Assembly (NCBI GenBank): GCA_030068145.1
Contig: JAPJBO010000003.1
Span: forward strand, 746,501 to 810,500
DNA length: 64,000 nt
Source: Diplonema papillatum
Taxonomy: Eukaryota; Euglenozoa; Diplonemea; Diplonemida; Diplonemidae
Direction of reading: 5' to 3'
Made by a program: the position numbers and the translations under genes. The stretch's first letter is position 1, and every line of letters begins with the position of its first letter. Below the pieces are notes generated by a model. It was given only the letters and a program-made list of their open reading frames with translations, was not told the DNA's origin and searched no databases. This document shows positions 21,201-32,282 of this stretch, piece after piece.

Positions 21201-22109
21201 GCCAACATATCCCCGCACCCAAGAAATGTTTTCCCTCCGAGTGGTCCCACCCTTACCCCGCAGCCTGCTCCTCTCACACATAGCCTGTGCAGTCGTTGTG
21301 TCTGGCAGTGTTCTTTCCCCGGTCCTTACAAGCGTGGGAGCTTCACGGCTGGTGCATGCGAAGTGTACTTCAGCCAAAAAGGATCACAGTCGAACGAGGC
21401 TATCTCTGGCTCGAAAATTGCGAAAGGCGTGCCAAATGGACCATGATCGAACGAGCCTTCTCTCTGACCGGTCAGAAGAACTATGATCAACGGGCCTGTC
21501 TCTGACTGGAAAATCACTAGCCAGAACCCATCTCTGGCTGGGCTAACGCGGCTGGGTGCATGCAGATGCGCACTTTAGTCAGTGGCCAAAGAGGGCCCTT
21601 CGATCGAACGGACGAATAGTCGGCAATAGGCAACAAAGACACACACACAAGCGCACGTACTGCCACTACCGCAGATACGCACACTAGTCTACGATACCAG
21701 GAACCTTTGCAACAACGGTCACCGAGATTCTAAACCCCCGGATCTCTAAGTGAACATACACTCTGAAAACCCCGCAGATTGACAAGGCGGGAGTTGTTGC
21801 ACCCGCCGGCTGCACTTCCCGTCCAATGCCCGGCTCGTGGGTCACAGCTCGTGCAAACCCTCGAAGCAACAGTCCGTCCGGAAGACTTCTCGTCGTATGC
21901 CACTTTTCTCTCCTGCGGCTGGCAACGCGGCTTTCTTGCACTGATAGTTCCTGCACACGCACACGCTCCCTCTCGGGAAAGGTCAACGCGGTAGCGATGA
22001 CCACGAGAACACATACGAGGGGTGGGGGGAGGCCCTGGGACTGCAAAGGCGAGACTCCCCCCGTCCCTGTAACCAACGGTGGAGGCCCCCACCTTTCGAC
22101 TTGTTTTGA

Positions 22110-22114
<5 letters not shown>
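21201..22114. other. Spacer without supported genes
   Basis: Short imperfect repeats (CTCTGGCTGG-like, GATCGAACG-like) lie between 21370 and 21610. No gene was recognised. Confidence 0.3.

Positions 22115-22149
<35 letters not shown>
22115..22149 (+). repeat. (TC)n microsatellite
   Basis: A pure dinucleotide run about 150 bases upstream of the LINE-A tail fragment. Confidence 0.95.
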
Positions 22150-22151
<2 letters not shown>

Positions 22152-22304
22152 TCGGAATTGCCATCAGTGCAAAAGTTGTGTGAATTGCAGGAAGACGGTC
22201 ACGGAAAGCTGGACGATAGTGCATGCTGTCAAAAGTTCCCCAAAGAAGCGGTAACTCCGCCAAGACCCCGCGCAATACTCCGGATTGAGAACGGGAAAAT
22301 CAAA

Positions 22305-22582
22305 AGCTGAAGTTTCCCATCAAGGTGTTAGCCGCCACCGTAGGCCGCGCAGTCGTGAGAAAGAAGAGGGCCCGCAGCGTTACAAGGCGGCGATCCCCTG
22401 CGAAACGAGCTCACCCGCCGGCCAGAGCGCCCGCTGCAGCACCAACTCCGGTGCCGCTACTCACTGCAGCAGAGCCGCAACCTGCAGCGCGCCTCCGGAG
22501 CGACTTACGACCGCCGTAGCAGCACGAAGAGAAGTGAGGAGACCGGAAATTCCCCGGAGAGATGGTCCCTGCACTCTAACTC

Positions 22583-22637
<55 letters not shown>
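22305..22637 (+). mobile_element. 5'-truncated LINE-A with (TC)n tail
   Basis: It matches bases 3357-3653 (C-terminal coding end from KLKFPIKV onward, 3' UTR and (TC)n) with scattered substitutions. It has no RT. The (TC)n run at 22583-22637 is longer than in the 1-3657 copy. The 5' truncation is typical of aborted target-primed reverse transcription. Confidence 0.9.
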
Positions 22638-22640
<3 letters not shown>

Positions 22641-23095
22641 ATTGTGGCCCCCAGCTTCAGCTTCTGATACCCCTTACCCCTCTCCTGATGCCAACACAAT
22701 CTGCAGGAAAATGAGTTCATCCTCCACCCGCTGCGCGCCCGCCCGCCTTCCGTGTCGTTCCCGCTTGCTTGCAGCCAGCGTTCTGGCTTCGACGGCTCGG
22801 GAGGAAATGTGGAACAAGGCGTCCTTCGGACTTTTGGAGACCAACGTCCGCCGCTGTCAACATCACCGGGCAAGCCGGGGCGCAAGGGACCCCTCCTTCG
22901 GGCCGCCGCAGCTGCTGATGAGTGGTTGAAGTGGAAAGAAGGCTCTGCTTCTGCCCACCGCATGACCCACTGAGTACCAAGCACGTGGTTCTCAGCACAT
23001 GGTCTAGGTGGCAGGAAGGATGTGTACACGACCCGTCTGGTTCGTCGGTCTATCTGCCAGCCGACGGGCTTTCCTGGAATCCCACAGGAAATCGT
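22638..23095. other. Spacer without supported genes
   Basis: Overlapping short frames only; no motif was recognised. Confidence 0.3.
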
Positions 23096-23640
23096 CTTCT
23101 TGTTGCGTTAGTGGTATGGTCCTTTGACAGAGTGAGCCGATGCCTCTCATCTCACCTTCAAAACACGGCTGAGTCACGCATGCTCTTGACAGACGCTAGC
23201 GTCCGACATTTTGCACGCGTCGCAGTCGTTGGGTGGTATTGACAAGGGGCTTCGGGTGTGCTTCGTTACTTCACCGCCTCAGGTTCCCCCCTGCCCTGGG
23301 AGGTCTGCTTGGCTGCCTTCGGGTTGCGTTCCGCGTTGGTGTTGTTGCTTCGCTTTTGGACTCCTTCTTCGACTTCGCACGGTCCCAACGTCCTGGTCTG
23401 CCCTTGGTGCACGTCTTGCGCTCCTTCTGCACAGTTCGTCTCTCCTGCTTGACTTCGTGCTTCCATCGAGCCTGCTTGCGCTCCCATCCCGACGGGTTCT
23501 TGTTGCTTTAGTGGTAAGGTCCTTTGACAGAGTGAGCCGATGCCTCTCATCTCACCTTTAAAACACGGCTGCGTCACGCATGCTCTTGACAGCCGCTAGC
23601 GTCCTCCATTTCGTTGGGTGGCATTGACAAGGGGGGTTCA
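23096..23640 (-). mobile_element. Tandem LINE tail fragments
   Basis: Two direct repeats of about 140 bases (23096-23250 and 23504-23640) share TTCTTGTTGC, GTCCTTTGACAGAGTGAGCC, GATGCCTCTCATCTCACCTT and CATGCTCTTGACAG. On the minus strand the first ends in CCACTAACGCAACAAG, the same terminus as LINE-C. The frame between them is Gln/Ala/Gly-rich like the C-terminal tails of these LINEs. They are probably 5'-truncated LINE tails. Confidence 0.5.
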
Positions 23641-23724
23641 TCATGGCTTGCAACCATTCGTGGGTCTTCTCCCTCCCGTCTGCTGCTGAACGTTCCGAGT
23701 ACCGCCGGCGGGCTGTAGCCACCC

Positions 23725-23904
23725 TGAGCCGGTCCGTCCCTATCTCTTGAAGCTGCGTCGAAGTGCCTGCCGCTGTGTATCACAGTGAATCACGGTCCAC
23801 CACGGTCTATCAGGTCCATCCCTAGTCCCTAGTGCTGCATCGAAATGCCCGGTGCTGTATTCTTCGGTCTATCACGGTCTATCAAGAGGGGATGGACCGG
23901 CTCA
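23725..23904. mobile_element. TG element, copy 2
   Basis: TGAGCCGGTCCGTCCC at the left and GGGATGGACCGGCTCA at the right. The flanks CACCC (23720-23724) and CACTC (23905-23909) are a 5-bp duplication with one change. The interior is the reverse complement of the 9635-9817 copy. Confidence 0.88.
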
Positions 23905-23994
23905 CACTCCGAGCTAGGCCGGACTTAGCACGGACGGTGAATGCACGGCCCAGTTCTGCCGGTGGCCCAAGTGATGGGATCCAAGCAACACGCT

Positions 23995-24300
23995 ACCGAT
24001 GCTGAGAGGGCCCCTAGCCCTTTTTAAGAGAGCTTTGGACGGGCTCCAGTGGCGCTGGGTGGCACCGACCAGCATTGCCTACACGAACAAAGTCGGAGAC
24101 GAGGTAGTGCACGATGCAGCGGCGCAGGGCTGCACCCGATTCTTACAACACGACTTGCGGCACGCGCTGAGGCTGCGTGAGATGGCACAGCTCGCAGCAC
24201 GGCAGGCAGCGGAGGGATTGCGCCTCTGCACGTGGTGGAATCGACGTCTCGCCTCTGGTGGGCCGCAATTCAGAAGACGCATTCAAAGAGTTGGGGGCTG
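23995..24300 (+). pseudogene. LINE fragment related to LINE-B ORF2
   Basis: The frame contains LQHDLRHALRLREMAQLAAR, matching MLHDLRHALRGQQLAIVCRR in the post-RT region of LINE-B, preceded by comparable Trp-rich sequence. It lacks RT, knuckle and 3' end. A different or diverged LINE-B-like family. Confidence 0.6.
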
Positions 24301-24557
24301 TCGCAGACTTTCCGTTTTCACACAACCAAAACTACGCATTTTTTTGCGCTGGCGATCTGCGTAGCGATGCCGTTGCTCGTACTTCTATCGCTGGCTCTTC
24401 TCGTCGGACAATCCGAGTTTCCCCCCCTGGTTCGCAACTAGGCACCTTCGCCGCTCACAGCTGGGACATTTTCATGTTCGTCAGCTGCTGCAGTTTCCCT
24501 CTCATAAAGACCGCGTGGTCCGATCATAGACACACCCCGAATAGGTTACGATGCTTT

Positions 24558-24775
24558 CTTTTACATAAGCGCCAGTTTGCAGGAAGGAAGTGCTCGATGA
24601 TGCTGCCAGACAAAGAACCGAAGGAATCCCAAGTGCTGCAACTACCGAACACGTGTTGTATGGGCGTACGCGGTAGATCATGCGGATCTTCCCCTTACAC
24701 GACAAGACAAGACACAGAAACACAGAATAGTCCTGTGTACAAACAACACACGGTGGTGTAAGCGAAGAACAAAGG
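24558..24775 (+). mobile_element. TIR-B element
   Basis: TTACATAAGCGCCAG leader, GTGCTCGATGATGCTGCCAG, CCCAAGTGCTGCAACTACCG, CACACGGTGGTGTAAGCGAA. The right terminus is missing or diverged. Confidence 0.8.
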
Positions 24776-25119
24776 CCATAGATTTATGCAGGGGGTTTGT
24801 TGCCCCCACTCAACCCTAGGAGCAGCCACGAATATCAGTGAGACGCAGAGCGGGCTCGCACACACTCAACAACAACAGTTTGGTGCAGCAAGAGCAGCAG
24901 CGGAGTCAATGAAACGCGTGCAGCAGAGTCTCTGCGCGCAGTTTGAAAATAAGCACAACCGGAGAACCCACTCAGAGAAGAAAGAAGAGAGAAGAAGAAG
25001 AAGAAAAAAAAAAGAAAGAAAAAAAAAACGAATATCGCCGGAAAACACACAAAAGAAAAGGCCGCTCCGGGTCCACAGCGCTACAACGTCCGCTCTCGAG
25101 AGAGAGAAGAGAGAGAAAG

Positions 25120-25400
25120 GCCGCATCTGGGCCAGGAACGTGACGGTCAACCACAGCTTGCAAAGCTTGAGTCGGAGGCAGCACGGCGCTACAACCCCTT
25201 CCGCTCTGTCCTGTGGCCAACCGTCTCGACGAGCTTGTATTCAGCGCGAGCGCCCCAAGGTGCGCCACGCCTTGATGCTTTAGTTTGGGAAATCGGTAGC
25301 CACTTGTCCCGTAGGCCCGTGGCTCTGCAGTACCGCCGAACATGTGAAGCTTGGCTCCCGTGTCAGGCTTTTAATGGTACCTGTTTCGACGAGAGAGAAA
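25120..25400 (-). repeat. SINE-like repeat, copy 2
   Basis: It matches 19720-20010 and 27125-27460 over about 270 bases. A purine-rich stretch (24970-25060) lies just upstream, equivalent to the T-rich tail on the minus strand. Confidence 0.8.
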
Positions 25401-25654
25401 AGAAGAAAAAAGAAAGAGAAAAAGTCCTTAGAGGACTAACACAATTCGTTTATTTCCTCAGAGGTACCAAAACAATTTGTTTATTTCCTTAGAGGTACCA
25501 AACAATTTTTCCACCTGCCCGCCGACTTTTCTACACTGCTTGTAGGCTACTTTTCTTCACTGTGGGCGGACTTTTCTTCACTGTAGACACTTTTGGTTTT
25601 CCGTCACAATTCCGACACAATTCCGGCACTTCCAACACGATCTCAGGGGTGAGG

Positions 25655-25855
25655 ATGCCAAAGACAAAGAAAGATGTTGCGAAACTCGCCGCCGAAGCTC
25701 GGGAAAACGAGTTGCTGGGCACGGCGAGCCAGGCAAAGTACGAACAGAGCTACACTGGCCTGATCTCGTGCACGAGAACCTTGCGCCGGATCTGGGCAAA
25801 GGACCCAAAGGTCCTGTGCCACAAGCCGTGCCCACGGTCGTGCACAACATTACAG
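25655..25855 (+). CDS. Small hypothetical ORF
   Basis: ATG 25655 opens MPKTKKDVAKLAAEARENEL and closes after 66 residues. The composition is coding-like up to SYTGLISC. A second frame overlapping from 25681 looks coding-like further on (VPQAVPTVVHNITVGSGAVL), so a frameshift or an intron may join them. No family recognised. Confidence 0.3.
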
Positions 25856-26094
25856 TAGGCAGCGGTGCCGTACTGAACTTCAGCACTCAAGACGCATCCA
25901 GGTGCAGCGTTCATTTAACACTGACTCGTGCTCTTCTTCGAGTAGATCAGTGTGCACTCCAAACCCTTGTTTCTTCTTTCATCACAGATCAGGCGTACGC
26001 AAATACGGCATCTGTCGCATCGTTCTTGTCCCTAAAAGTAGCCTCTCGCAGTGAGTCAAAGTCGTCTGGCAGGTGGAAAAGCCATCTTCTTGCC

Positions 26095-26205
26095 TCGAGA
26101 AGTTGTTTTCTTGCACTCGAGTTTTCCGGATTGCCACTCGGGCCCCCCCCACCCCGCCCTCGTGGCAATCCGGAAAACTCTCGTGCAAGAAAACAACTTT
26201 TCTCT
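26095..26205. repeat. Near-perfect hairpin, about 45-bp arms
   Basis: The left arm (GAAGTTGTTTTCTTGCAC ... TTTTCCGGATTGCCAC) pairs with the right arm (GTGGCAATCCGGAAAA ... GTGCAAGAAAACAACTT) around a C-rich loop. It is a likely foldback element. Confidence 0.9.
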
Positions 26206-26394
26206 CGGGCAAAAAATAGCTATTTTTATTTCCTTAAAGGTACCAAAATCGAAATTCTCTAAGTACATTTCTCAGCCAATTTGGCCTAAAAACAATTTTG
26301 GAAATTTCCTTAGAGGTACCAAAATTTGGCTTGAAATTGTTACCAGACTTTTTGGCTGGAAATGCACTACGTGTTTTTTTTTGGGTCAAAATTC

Positions 26395-26960
26395 ACATTT
26401 TCCAGATTTTGGCCGTTTTTGCCGATTTTTCCAGATTTTGGCCATTTTTGCCGATTTTTCCAGTTTTTGGCCATTTTGGGCCATTTTTGCCGATTTTTCA
26501 GTATATGGCCATTTTTGGGCCATTTTTGCCGATTTTTCCAGTTTTTGGCCATTTCGGGCCGTTTTTGCCGATTTTTCCAGTTATTGGCCATTTTGGGCCA
26601 TTTTTGCCGATTTTTCAGTATTTGGCCATTTTTGGGCCATTTTTGCCGATTTTTCCAGTTTTTGGCCATTTTGGGCCATTTTTGCCGATTTTCCAGATTT
26701 CGGCCAATTTGGGCCATTTGCAACTGGAAAAATCGGCAAAAATGGCCCAAAATGGCCAAAAATGGAAAATCGGCAAAAAATGGCCCAAATGGCCAAAATC
26801 TGGAAAAATCGGCAAAAATGGCCCAAAATGGCCAAATTGTGAAAAAATCGGCAAAAATGGCCAAAAACTGGAAAATCGGCAAAAATGGCCCAATATGGCC
26901 AACATCTGGAATATCGGCAAAAATGGCCCAAAATGGCCAAAAACTGCAAAAATTGAAAAT
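26395..26960. repeat. Large palindrome built from a minisatellite
   Basis: The left arm (to about 26720) is tandem units of roughly 35-40 bases containing GGCCATTTTTGCCGATTTTT. The right arm (from about 26727) is the same unit inverted (AAAAATCGGCAAAAATGGCC). Frames of over 200 codons on both strands are artefacts of the repeat. Confidence 0.95.
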
Positions 26961-27124
26961 TTTGAAAATTTTGCTAAAAAGTTGCTAAGTACATTTTCAG
27001 GGCAAAAAACAAATTTGTTAGGTTTGGTACCTCTAAGGGCATTTTTTGGTACCTCTAAGGAAATAAACGAATTGTTTGGTACCTCTAAGGAAGATCACCC
27101 AAAAAGAAAAAAAGAAAAAAAAAG

Positions 27125-27460
27125 AAAAAGGCAGCTCCTGGTCCAGGAACGTGACGGTCAACCACAGCTTGCAAAGCTTGAGTCGGAGGCAGCTCAGTGC
27201 CACAACCCCGTCCGCTCTGCCCTGCGGCTGACCGTCTCGACGAGCTTGTGTTCAGCGCGAGCGCCAAGCCCCAAGGTGCGCCAAGCCTTGATGCTTTAGT
27301 TTGGGAAATCGGTAGCCACTTGACCCGTAGGCCCGTGGCTCTACAGTACCGCCGAACACGTGAAGCTTGGCTCCTGTGTAGCAGGCTTTCCCTGGTACCC
27401 TGTTTCGACGAGAAGAAAAAGAAAAAGGTCGCTCCGGGTCCAGGAACGTGACGGTCAACC
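27125..27460 (-). repeat. SINE-like repeat, copy 3
   Basis: It is the third copy of the 19720 family. A second start of the unit (GTCCAGGAACGTGACGGTCA at about 27437) follows, so this copy is partly tandem. Confidence 0.8.
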
Positions 27461-27604
27461 CATCAATCTAGGCTTGACACGATACAATCTCTGGTATTGA
27501 ACCTCAGAAAAGTACAGTGTGGCTTTCATCAGCACGCTCTATTATCGGAACAGGAAGGGAGCGGGAAAAGCGCCGGGAAGCACGAGATAAAAGGAAAAGG
27601 AAAA

Positions 27605-30372
27605 ATGGTCGCCGATGGCCGGGACTCCGGTCAGTACGACCAGCTGCTGCTCCTGGGGCAAACCGACGACCACGGGCGCCGGCTGAGCCACCTGTCGCTG
27701 CTGCAGTCGATCGACAGGAGGCATAAGCACTACTTGTCGATGCTGTGCGCGGACCGGCCGCGCACGTTCGTCTTGCTGCTGAGCGCGGCCGCCCGCGGAG
27801 CGTCGCCGGCGCAGGCGGAGTGGCAGGACGACGCCTTCGCGGAAGAAGATGCGCCTCCACCCGCCGCATGTACGGACGCCGCGTCGGCGCTGCCCTTGCG
27901 GCCCTTCATATTCTTGCAAATGCTGGGGTATGTGAATTGAGTTTTTTGTGTTAACAATGCATTGTTGGTACTAAAAATTAGTAGTTGGCAGCGTACTAAA
28001 AGCAACTCACCAAATCAAGTGAAAAGCCGCTAGTGCGCACAAACAAACGGAAGCGTCATACTAATTTTCTTAACATGAAATGTTGGAGGAAATGAGAAGC
28101 TCGCAAACCGTGGCGTTTTCACTTGCGTCCCGAATCCAGCTTTACGTAAAAACGATCAGGCACTGCGATCAACGAAAACAACGCTCTCTTTCCATCATCA
28201 TCATCATCATCATCATTAGTTTTGTATCAGCCGCGGGTGTGCGAGTGACGAGCTCTTATTTCCTGAATTTGCTTTCTCTACCGCTTCCAGTCTGTTTTCT
28301 CTGTCCTTGTGTCCATCGTGCCGGGTTAACCTCCTCTGGCAATAAGTTTGGAGCCCATTCCAGGTGTGGTGGGTGTGGGCTGCGTTCAGGTCCGTCTGCT
28401 ATGCCTGCGCGGGATTGCATGTCTTCAATGATGACGCCTTAGGTTGCCGCTGACAACTGTGTTCGTCCCACGCACCCCCCCCAGCGCGGCGGCGCTGGCG
28501 CACTCAACTGCCAACGCCTCAACTCCGGGCCAGCACCCCCGCCCGGCGAACGCCGCCCACTGCAACGCAGCCCCCGGCTGCGTTCACCCGGCGCGCCAAC
28601 CGACGCAAACGCGAAGAAACGAGCGAGAGGTCATCCAACGATGGCTCCGGCCGGGAGGCCACAACGACACCCACTCGTAGGCCGCCCCCGCGGCGGCGCA
28701 GCAAACGCGTCCATCTGCTGTGACGTAGACACGGAGTGTGCATAGTGCGTTGCTCAGGGTAGTCGAAGGCCTGACAATCACACTAACGCAACAAATTTAC
28801 ACAACTGTGCACGCTGGGATACGTCGCCGCCGTCCCTCCCCCCAGGGATGTCAACGCGGTGGAGGAGTGGAGTACTTAGACCACATCCATGCCGTCCAGT
28901 TACGGGCAACAACCAGGACCACACTGGGGGTCGAATAATAACACCTCTGTTATTATTCGATTTGTCGAACAAGAATAGTTGAGTTGCAGCTCTTGACAAG
29001 GATAGATGGAAAAAAGAAGGTGTTTTTTATTCTTCGCTTTTTCTCACGAACGGAGGGGTCGGTCCTGCTTTTGGCTTTGTAGGTTCTCCCGACTCCCCAA
29101 TTCGTGGTTAGCACAAACTCAAGATGTCTAGTCAACTATTCCCTGCAGTATTGGCATACTTTCAATAAAAAATTTAAAAGGTTCCGAGAAGCCGAACAGT
29201 AGCAGGATCAAATAGTGGTGGTGTTTTTAGACAACCAGACGTGTGTCAAATAACGGTTATTATTCGACCCCCCAGGTGAGCAGCGACACATCCCGAAAGT
29301 GAGCCAAGGGCGAAGGACGTATCTGCGGCTGCTGCAGTTGCCCGGTGGCAACCCCACACGCAGAACGCGGGGAAGGGGAACGTGTTTTCCCAACTACATT
29401 GAAGCCCCTTCCCGACCGTAGCATCCAAGGAAGGTGCAAACATGGAGGGTGCTACGGTAGCCGTGCACGGGTCTTGGGCGCGTGCCTCGTGCAGGGCGGG
29501 TGCTTTGTGATCCGCCGCGAAGTTCTCTCCTGGTGCAGTCCGGAGAGACCGGCGTCGAGTTTCGGCTCACAGCCGGCTCCCTCGGGCGGCAACCTTAAAA
29601 GGGAGAGAGAGCGGCAGACACAATCCATCTTAAAAAGGAAGGCATGTATGCGTCTGTATGAAATAGTTAGCACTTAAAGACACGCAAAGTGACCTTCCTG
29701 CACCTTGTTTTCATGCCTACCCCCTCCTCATTCAGGTGCGCGCAGAAGCACACAGCGCTGTATCTCCTGCACGAGACTGTCAGCGTGGACCATTGCGAAA
29801 TGGCACTCACGTTCGAACGCCTGCGGCCCAACGTCCCGGCTGACTGGAAGACGACCTCGACAAACCTGGACAAGATCGAAGCAGGGCTGCACCTCGGCAG
29901 CGGGTTCATGCAGGGAGACCCGGCGTTGGCGCTCAGGAAGCGGGAGGAAGAGCTGACGAGGCTGGAGCAGCAGCTGAGGGAGCGCGAGGCCTCGTTGAAG
30001 GAGCGCGAAGGGAAGCTGGTCGTCCTGAACCAGGGCAGCGACGCCTACTCGTACCTGAGTAAGAAGGGCGCGACCACAATGGGCACCCGGTCTTTGCTGA
30101 ACGCGGTCTCCCCCCGCAAGCTGTGCTTCGAGGCCAGCGGCGTCGCGATCGACGACGAAGAACTGCGGGACCTGTTCTCGACGTACGACAGCAACGACGA
30201 CGGGAGCATATCCCGCTCCGAGTTCAAGCATGAGTACAGGAGGTTCGAAACCTTCGGCCTGCCCATCTCCGACCGCGAAGTCGACAGCACATTCTCGCAA
30301 TTCGGCGGCAGAGACGACCGCCTGTCGTACAACGAGTTCTGCGTGCTTATGCTCCAACGGGCGAAGATGTAG
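27605..30372 (+). CDS. EF-hand protein, two exons (27605-27927, 29736-30372)
   Basis: The start is ATG 27605. The donor is GTATGT at 27928 and the acceptor TTCAG ends at 29735. The split Gly codon joins in phase to give 319 residues, stopping at TAG 30370-30372. The N-terminal half is unassigned, with Leu-rich and Ala/Pro-rich stretches. A charged helix (KREEELTRLEQQLREREASL) precedes the EF-hand part. The loop DSNDDGSISRSEF (residues about 259-271) has the expected Ca-binding positions D, N, D, S, S and E. A second helix-loop-helix (GGRDDRLSYNEF) is degenerate. The likely role is calcium binding with a coiled-coil segment; its partner is unknown. The 1.8-kb intron holds a LINE tail and a TIR element. 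A broken partial copy follows at 30880. Further upstream exons are possible. Confidence 0.7.
28113..28262 (+). repeat. Dispersed repeat, second copy of the 15257 family
   Basis: It matches 15257-15392, with a longer (CAT)n run. Confidence 0.8.
28440..28800 (+). mobile_element. LINE tail fragment
   Basis: A Pro/Ala/His/Cys-rich frame (to 28680) leads into CCATCTGCTGTGACGTAGAC, comparable to GACCATCAGCTGTGACGTGA at 37360 and the LINE-B tail. The fragment ends near CACACTAACGCAACAA, the terminus seen at LINE-C. Its family is intermediate or uncertain. Confidence 0.45.
28923..29275. mobile_element. Small TIR element, about 350 bp
   Basis: CTGGGGGTCGAATAATAAC at the left is inverted as GTTATTATTCGACCCCCCAG at the right, with one base difference. 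The left end itself forms a second palindrome. No clear target duplication. It lies in the EF-hand gene intron. Confidence 0.65.
29276..29700. other. Intron sequence of the EF-hand gene
   Basis: No feature recognised; it runs up to the polypyrimidine tract before the acceptor. Confidence 0.35.
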
Positions 30373-30879
30373 CGCTTCGAGAACTGCTCTTTGTCCAACC
30401 GTCAACATATACAGCAACGAGCCGCGCAATCCTTCGACCGTGGCCACCAGGTATAGATGGACAATCTGCCCGAGGTGGAGTACCAATGTGTCGAAAGGTG
30501 TTTCTGTGTGCTGAGGCAAGGATATCCTCACGAGCCAAACGGACTGTGGCCTTCAGCAACCCTTTGCCTAAACTTTCGCTGGTCGTCCGCGACGTCGAGG
30601 GGGACGCGAATCGGTTCTGCGCGCTGCGCATCCTCTTCGGCCCGCAGCCGGGCGACCACGTACTGAGCAGTCGTGCGCAGCCAGTCGCTCTCGCGGTTCT
30701 TGCTGTTTTCGGGGGCGCGCGGGTTCGTCCGGGTGTGGAACGCCGATGGACAACTACAAGTTGGCTCGCATCAAAGTTGCCACAGTCTCTGTGGACTACA
30801 AAGCGGCTAGCAATTCTTGCTGTGTGGCGCTATCTTCCATGAGCAAAACCCACCTGCACGTGCCGCATTTCGTCCCAAC

Positions 30880-31115
30880 CCGTCCTGAACCGGGGCAGCG
30901 ACGCCTACCCGTACTTGAAGGGGCGACCACGACGGGCACGCGGTCTTTGCTGAACGCGGTCTCCCCCCGAAAGCTGTGCTTTTGAGGCCAGCGGCGTCGC
31001 GATCGACGACGAAGAGGTGCAGGACCTGTTCTCGACGTACGACGACCGTGACTATCGGGTATAGATGGCCAATCTGCCCGAGGTGGAGTTCCAATGTGTC
31101 AAAAGGCTGGTGAAC
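30880..31115 (+). pseudogene. Broken partial copy of the EF-hand exon
   Basis: It matches 30025-30190 and then, after an internal deletion, 30430-30505. The EF-hand loop is deleted (GTACGAC joins directly to the downstream flank). An extra base in GTGCTTTTGAGG shifts the frame to an early stop relative to GTGCTTCGAGG in the gene. A small deletion near 30920 also occurs. Confidence 0.88.
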
Positions 31116-32022
31116 CAGGTCGTCAGTCTATTGCGGGGCGCCCCTTCGCTCTCGGACCGACGGTTTGCTCTGTAGAAAGCATCCGTGGTGGTTCTCCGAA
31201 AGGCCTTCGGTCACTTCGCCAGCCCGCATGTGTGCAGCAAACGGCCTGAGTCGCTTTTTGCATGTGTTGCAAGAATGCTTGTTGCTCATGTCGTGTTTGC
31301 ACGTTGTGGGCACTGGCTTGGCGTCCATGCTGCCGACAGACACTGCGTTGGGTTGTCACGTGCGCGAAGCTAGTTAGGGTGTGTAAACGTGACGCCTGGT
31401 CTGGCACCGCGGCATATGCTCTCCAAGCTTCCCAACATCTTCATCCCAATTTCAGCTTGTTGTTCCAATCATGCGCGTGGGAGCAATTCAGTTCAGATGC
31501 TAGACAGGGATTGGAGGTGTCGGCTTTGCTGCGGCTTGTTGTCGAAATTTGAAGCAGCACCCAAGCAATAATCACGCCTCCAGGCAGGTCATGCACTGCG
31601 GAGAGCACACGGGCTACCCGCATCACGACGATACAGAGGGATACCGGGAGCTTGTTTTGTTGGTCGATCAGAATTCCTACCCCGAAGAAAAAGCAGGTTA
31701 AAACCCCCGGAGACTCTAAGGACCCGAACTTTTATGCGAACCGTCACTCTGGAAAAGCAGAAATTGCTGATTAGCCGGCGCGCACAAGCCAAAGTCCCTT
31801 CCACTCTCCTTTTTTCTCTCCCTGTGCCTGTCTCTTGTTACACTTTCCTTCGCATCTCTCTCCCTGTTTCTTGGTGTAATTCCCCAGTGCAATCCCAGGC
31901 AGACAATTTCTTGTCCCATCGGGAATGAAGGGAATGCAAATTGAAAGAGGTGGATGTGAGGGAAATATACCTTTCTTTTTTGTCTTGTTCCTCCTATACT
32001 ACAGTTATGATGCACGGCCAGG
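31116..32022. other. Spacer without supported genes
   Basis: Several 60-100 codon frames on both strands show no motif. Confidence 0.3.
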
Positions 32023-32165
32023 TCTAGCCTCAGAAGCTGGAGTTACAAAGCGGGTGTCAGCCTCCGCTTTTTTGGGTGCACGTTTGCGTGCGTATCGGGT
32101 GTAGCACACCCGCTTTTTCCGGATGTGCTGGGCACATCCTCGTTTACCAGCTTCTGGGGATGGAT
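32023..32165. repeat. Small foldback element, copy 2
   Basis: CTCAGAAGCTGGAGTTAC is inverted as GTTTACCAGCTTCTGGGG about 115 bases on. It is related to 11351-11454. Confidence 0.6.
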
Positions 32166-32282
32166 TCCGCCGTGGGGTCAACGATCGTAGCGTCGATTCC
32201 TCTCTCGGCGTGTGGGCAATCGGTGGCTTTTTCAAGCAAACCGTTGTCGCGCCGCTCACAGAAGCCCGCGAGCTCTGGCCTT

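Larger units (their letters stand above)
25430..27100. repeat. Complex foldback region with GGTACCTCTAAGG motifs
   Basis: CCTTAGAGGTACCAAA occurs near 25480, 26245 and 26306. Its inverse, TTTGGTACCTCTAAGG, occurs near 27025, 27045 and 27078. The two SINE-like copies flank the region as direct repeats. Nested inside are two further inverted structures (26095-26205 and 26395-26960) and a short gene frame. Confidence 0.7.

Noticed and set aside
26051-27299. Frames of 208-333 codons with repeated FGPFLPIF-like peptides
   Set aside because: Produced by the minisatellite palindrome in several frames on both strands.
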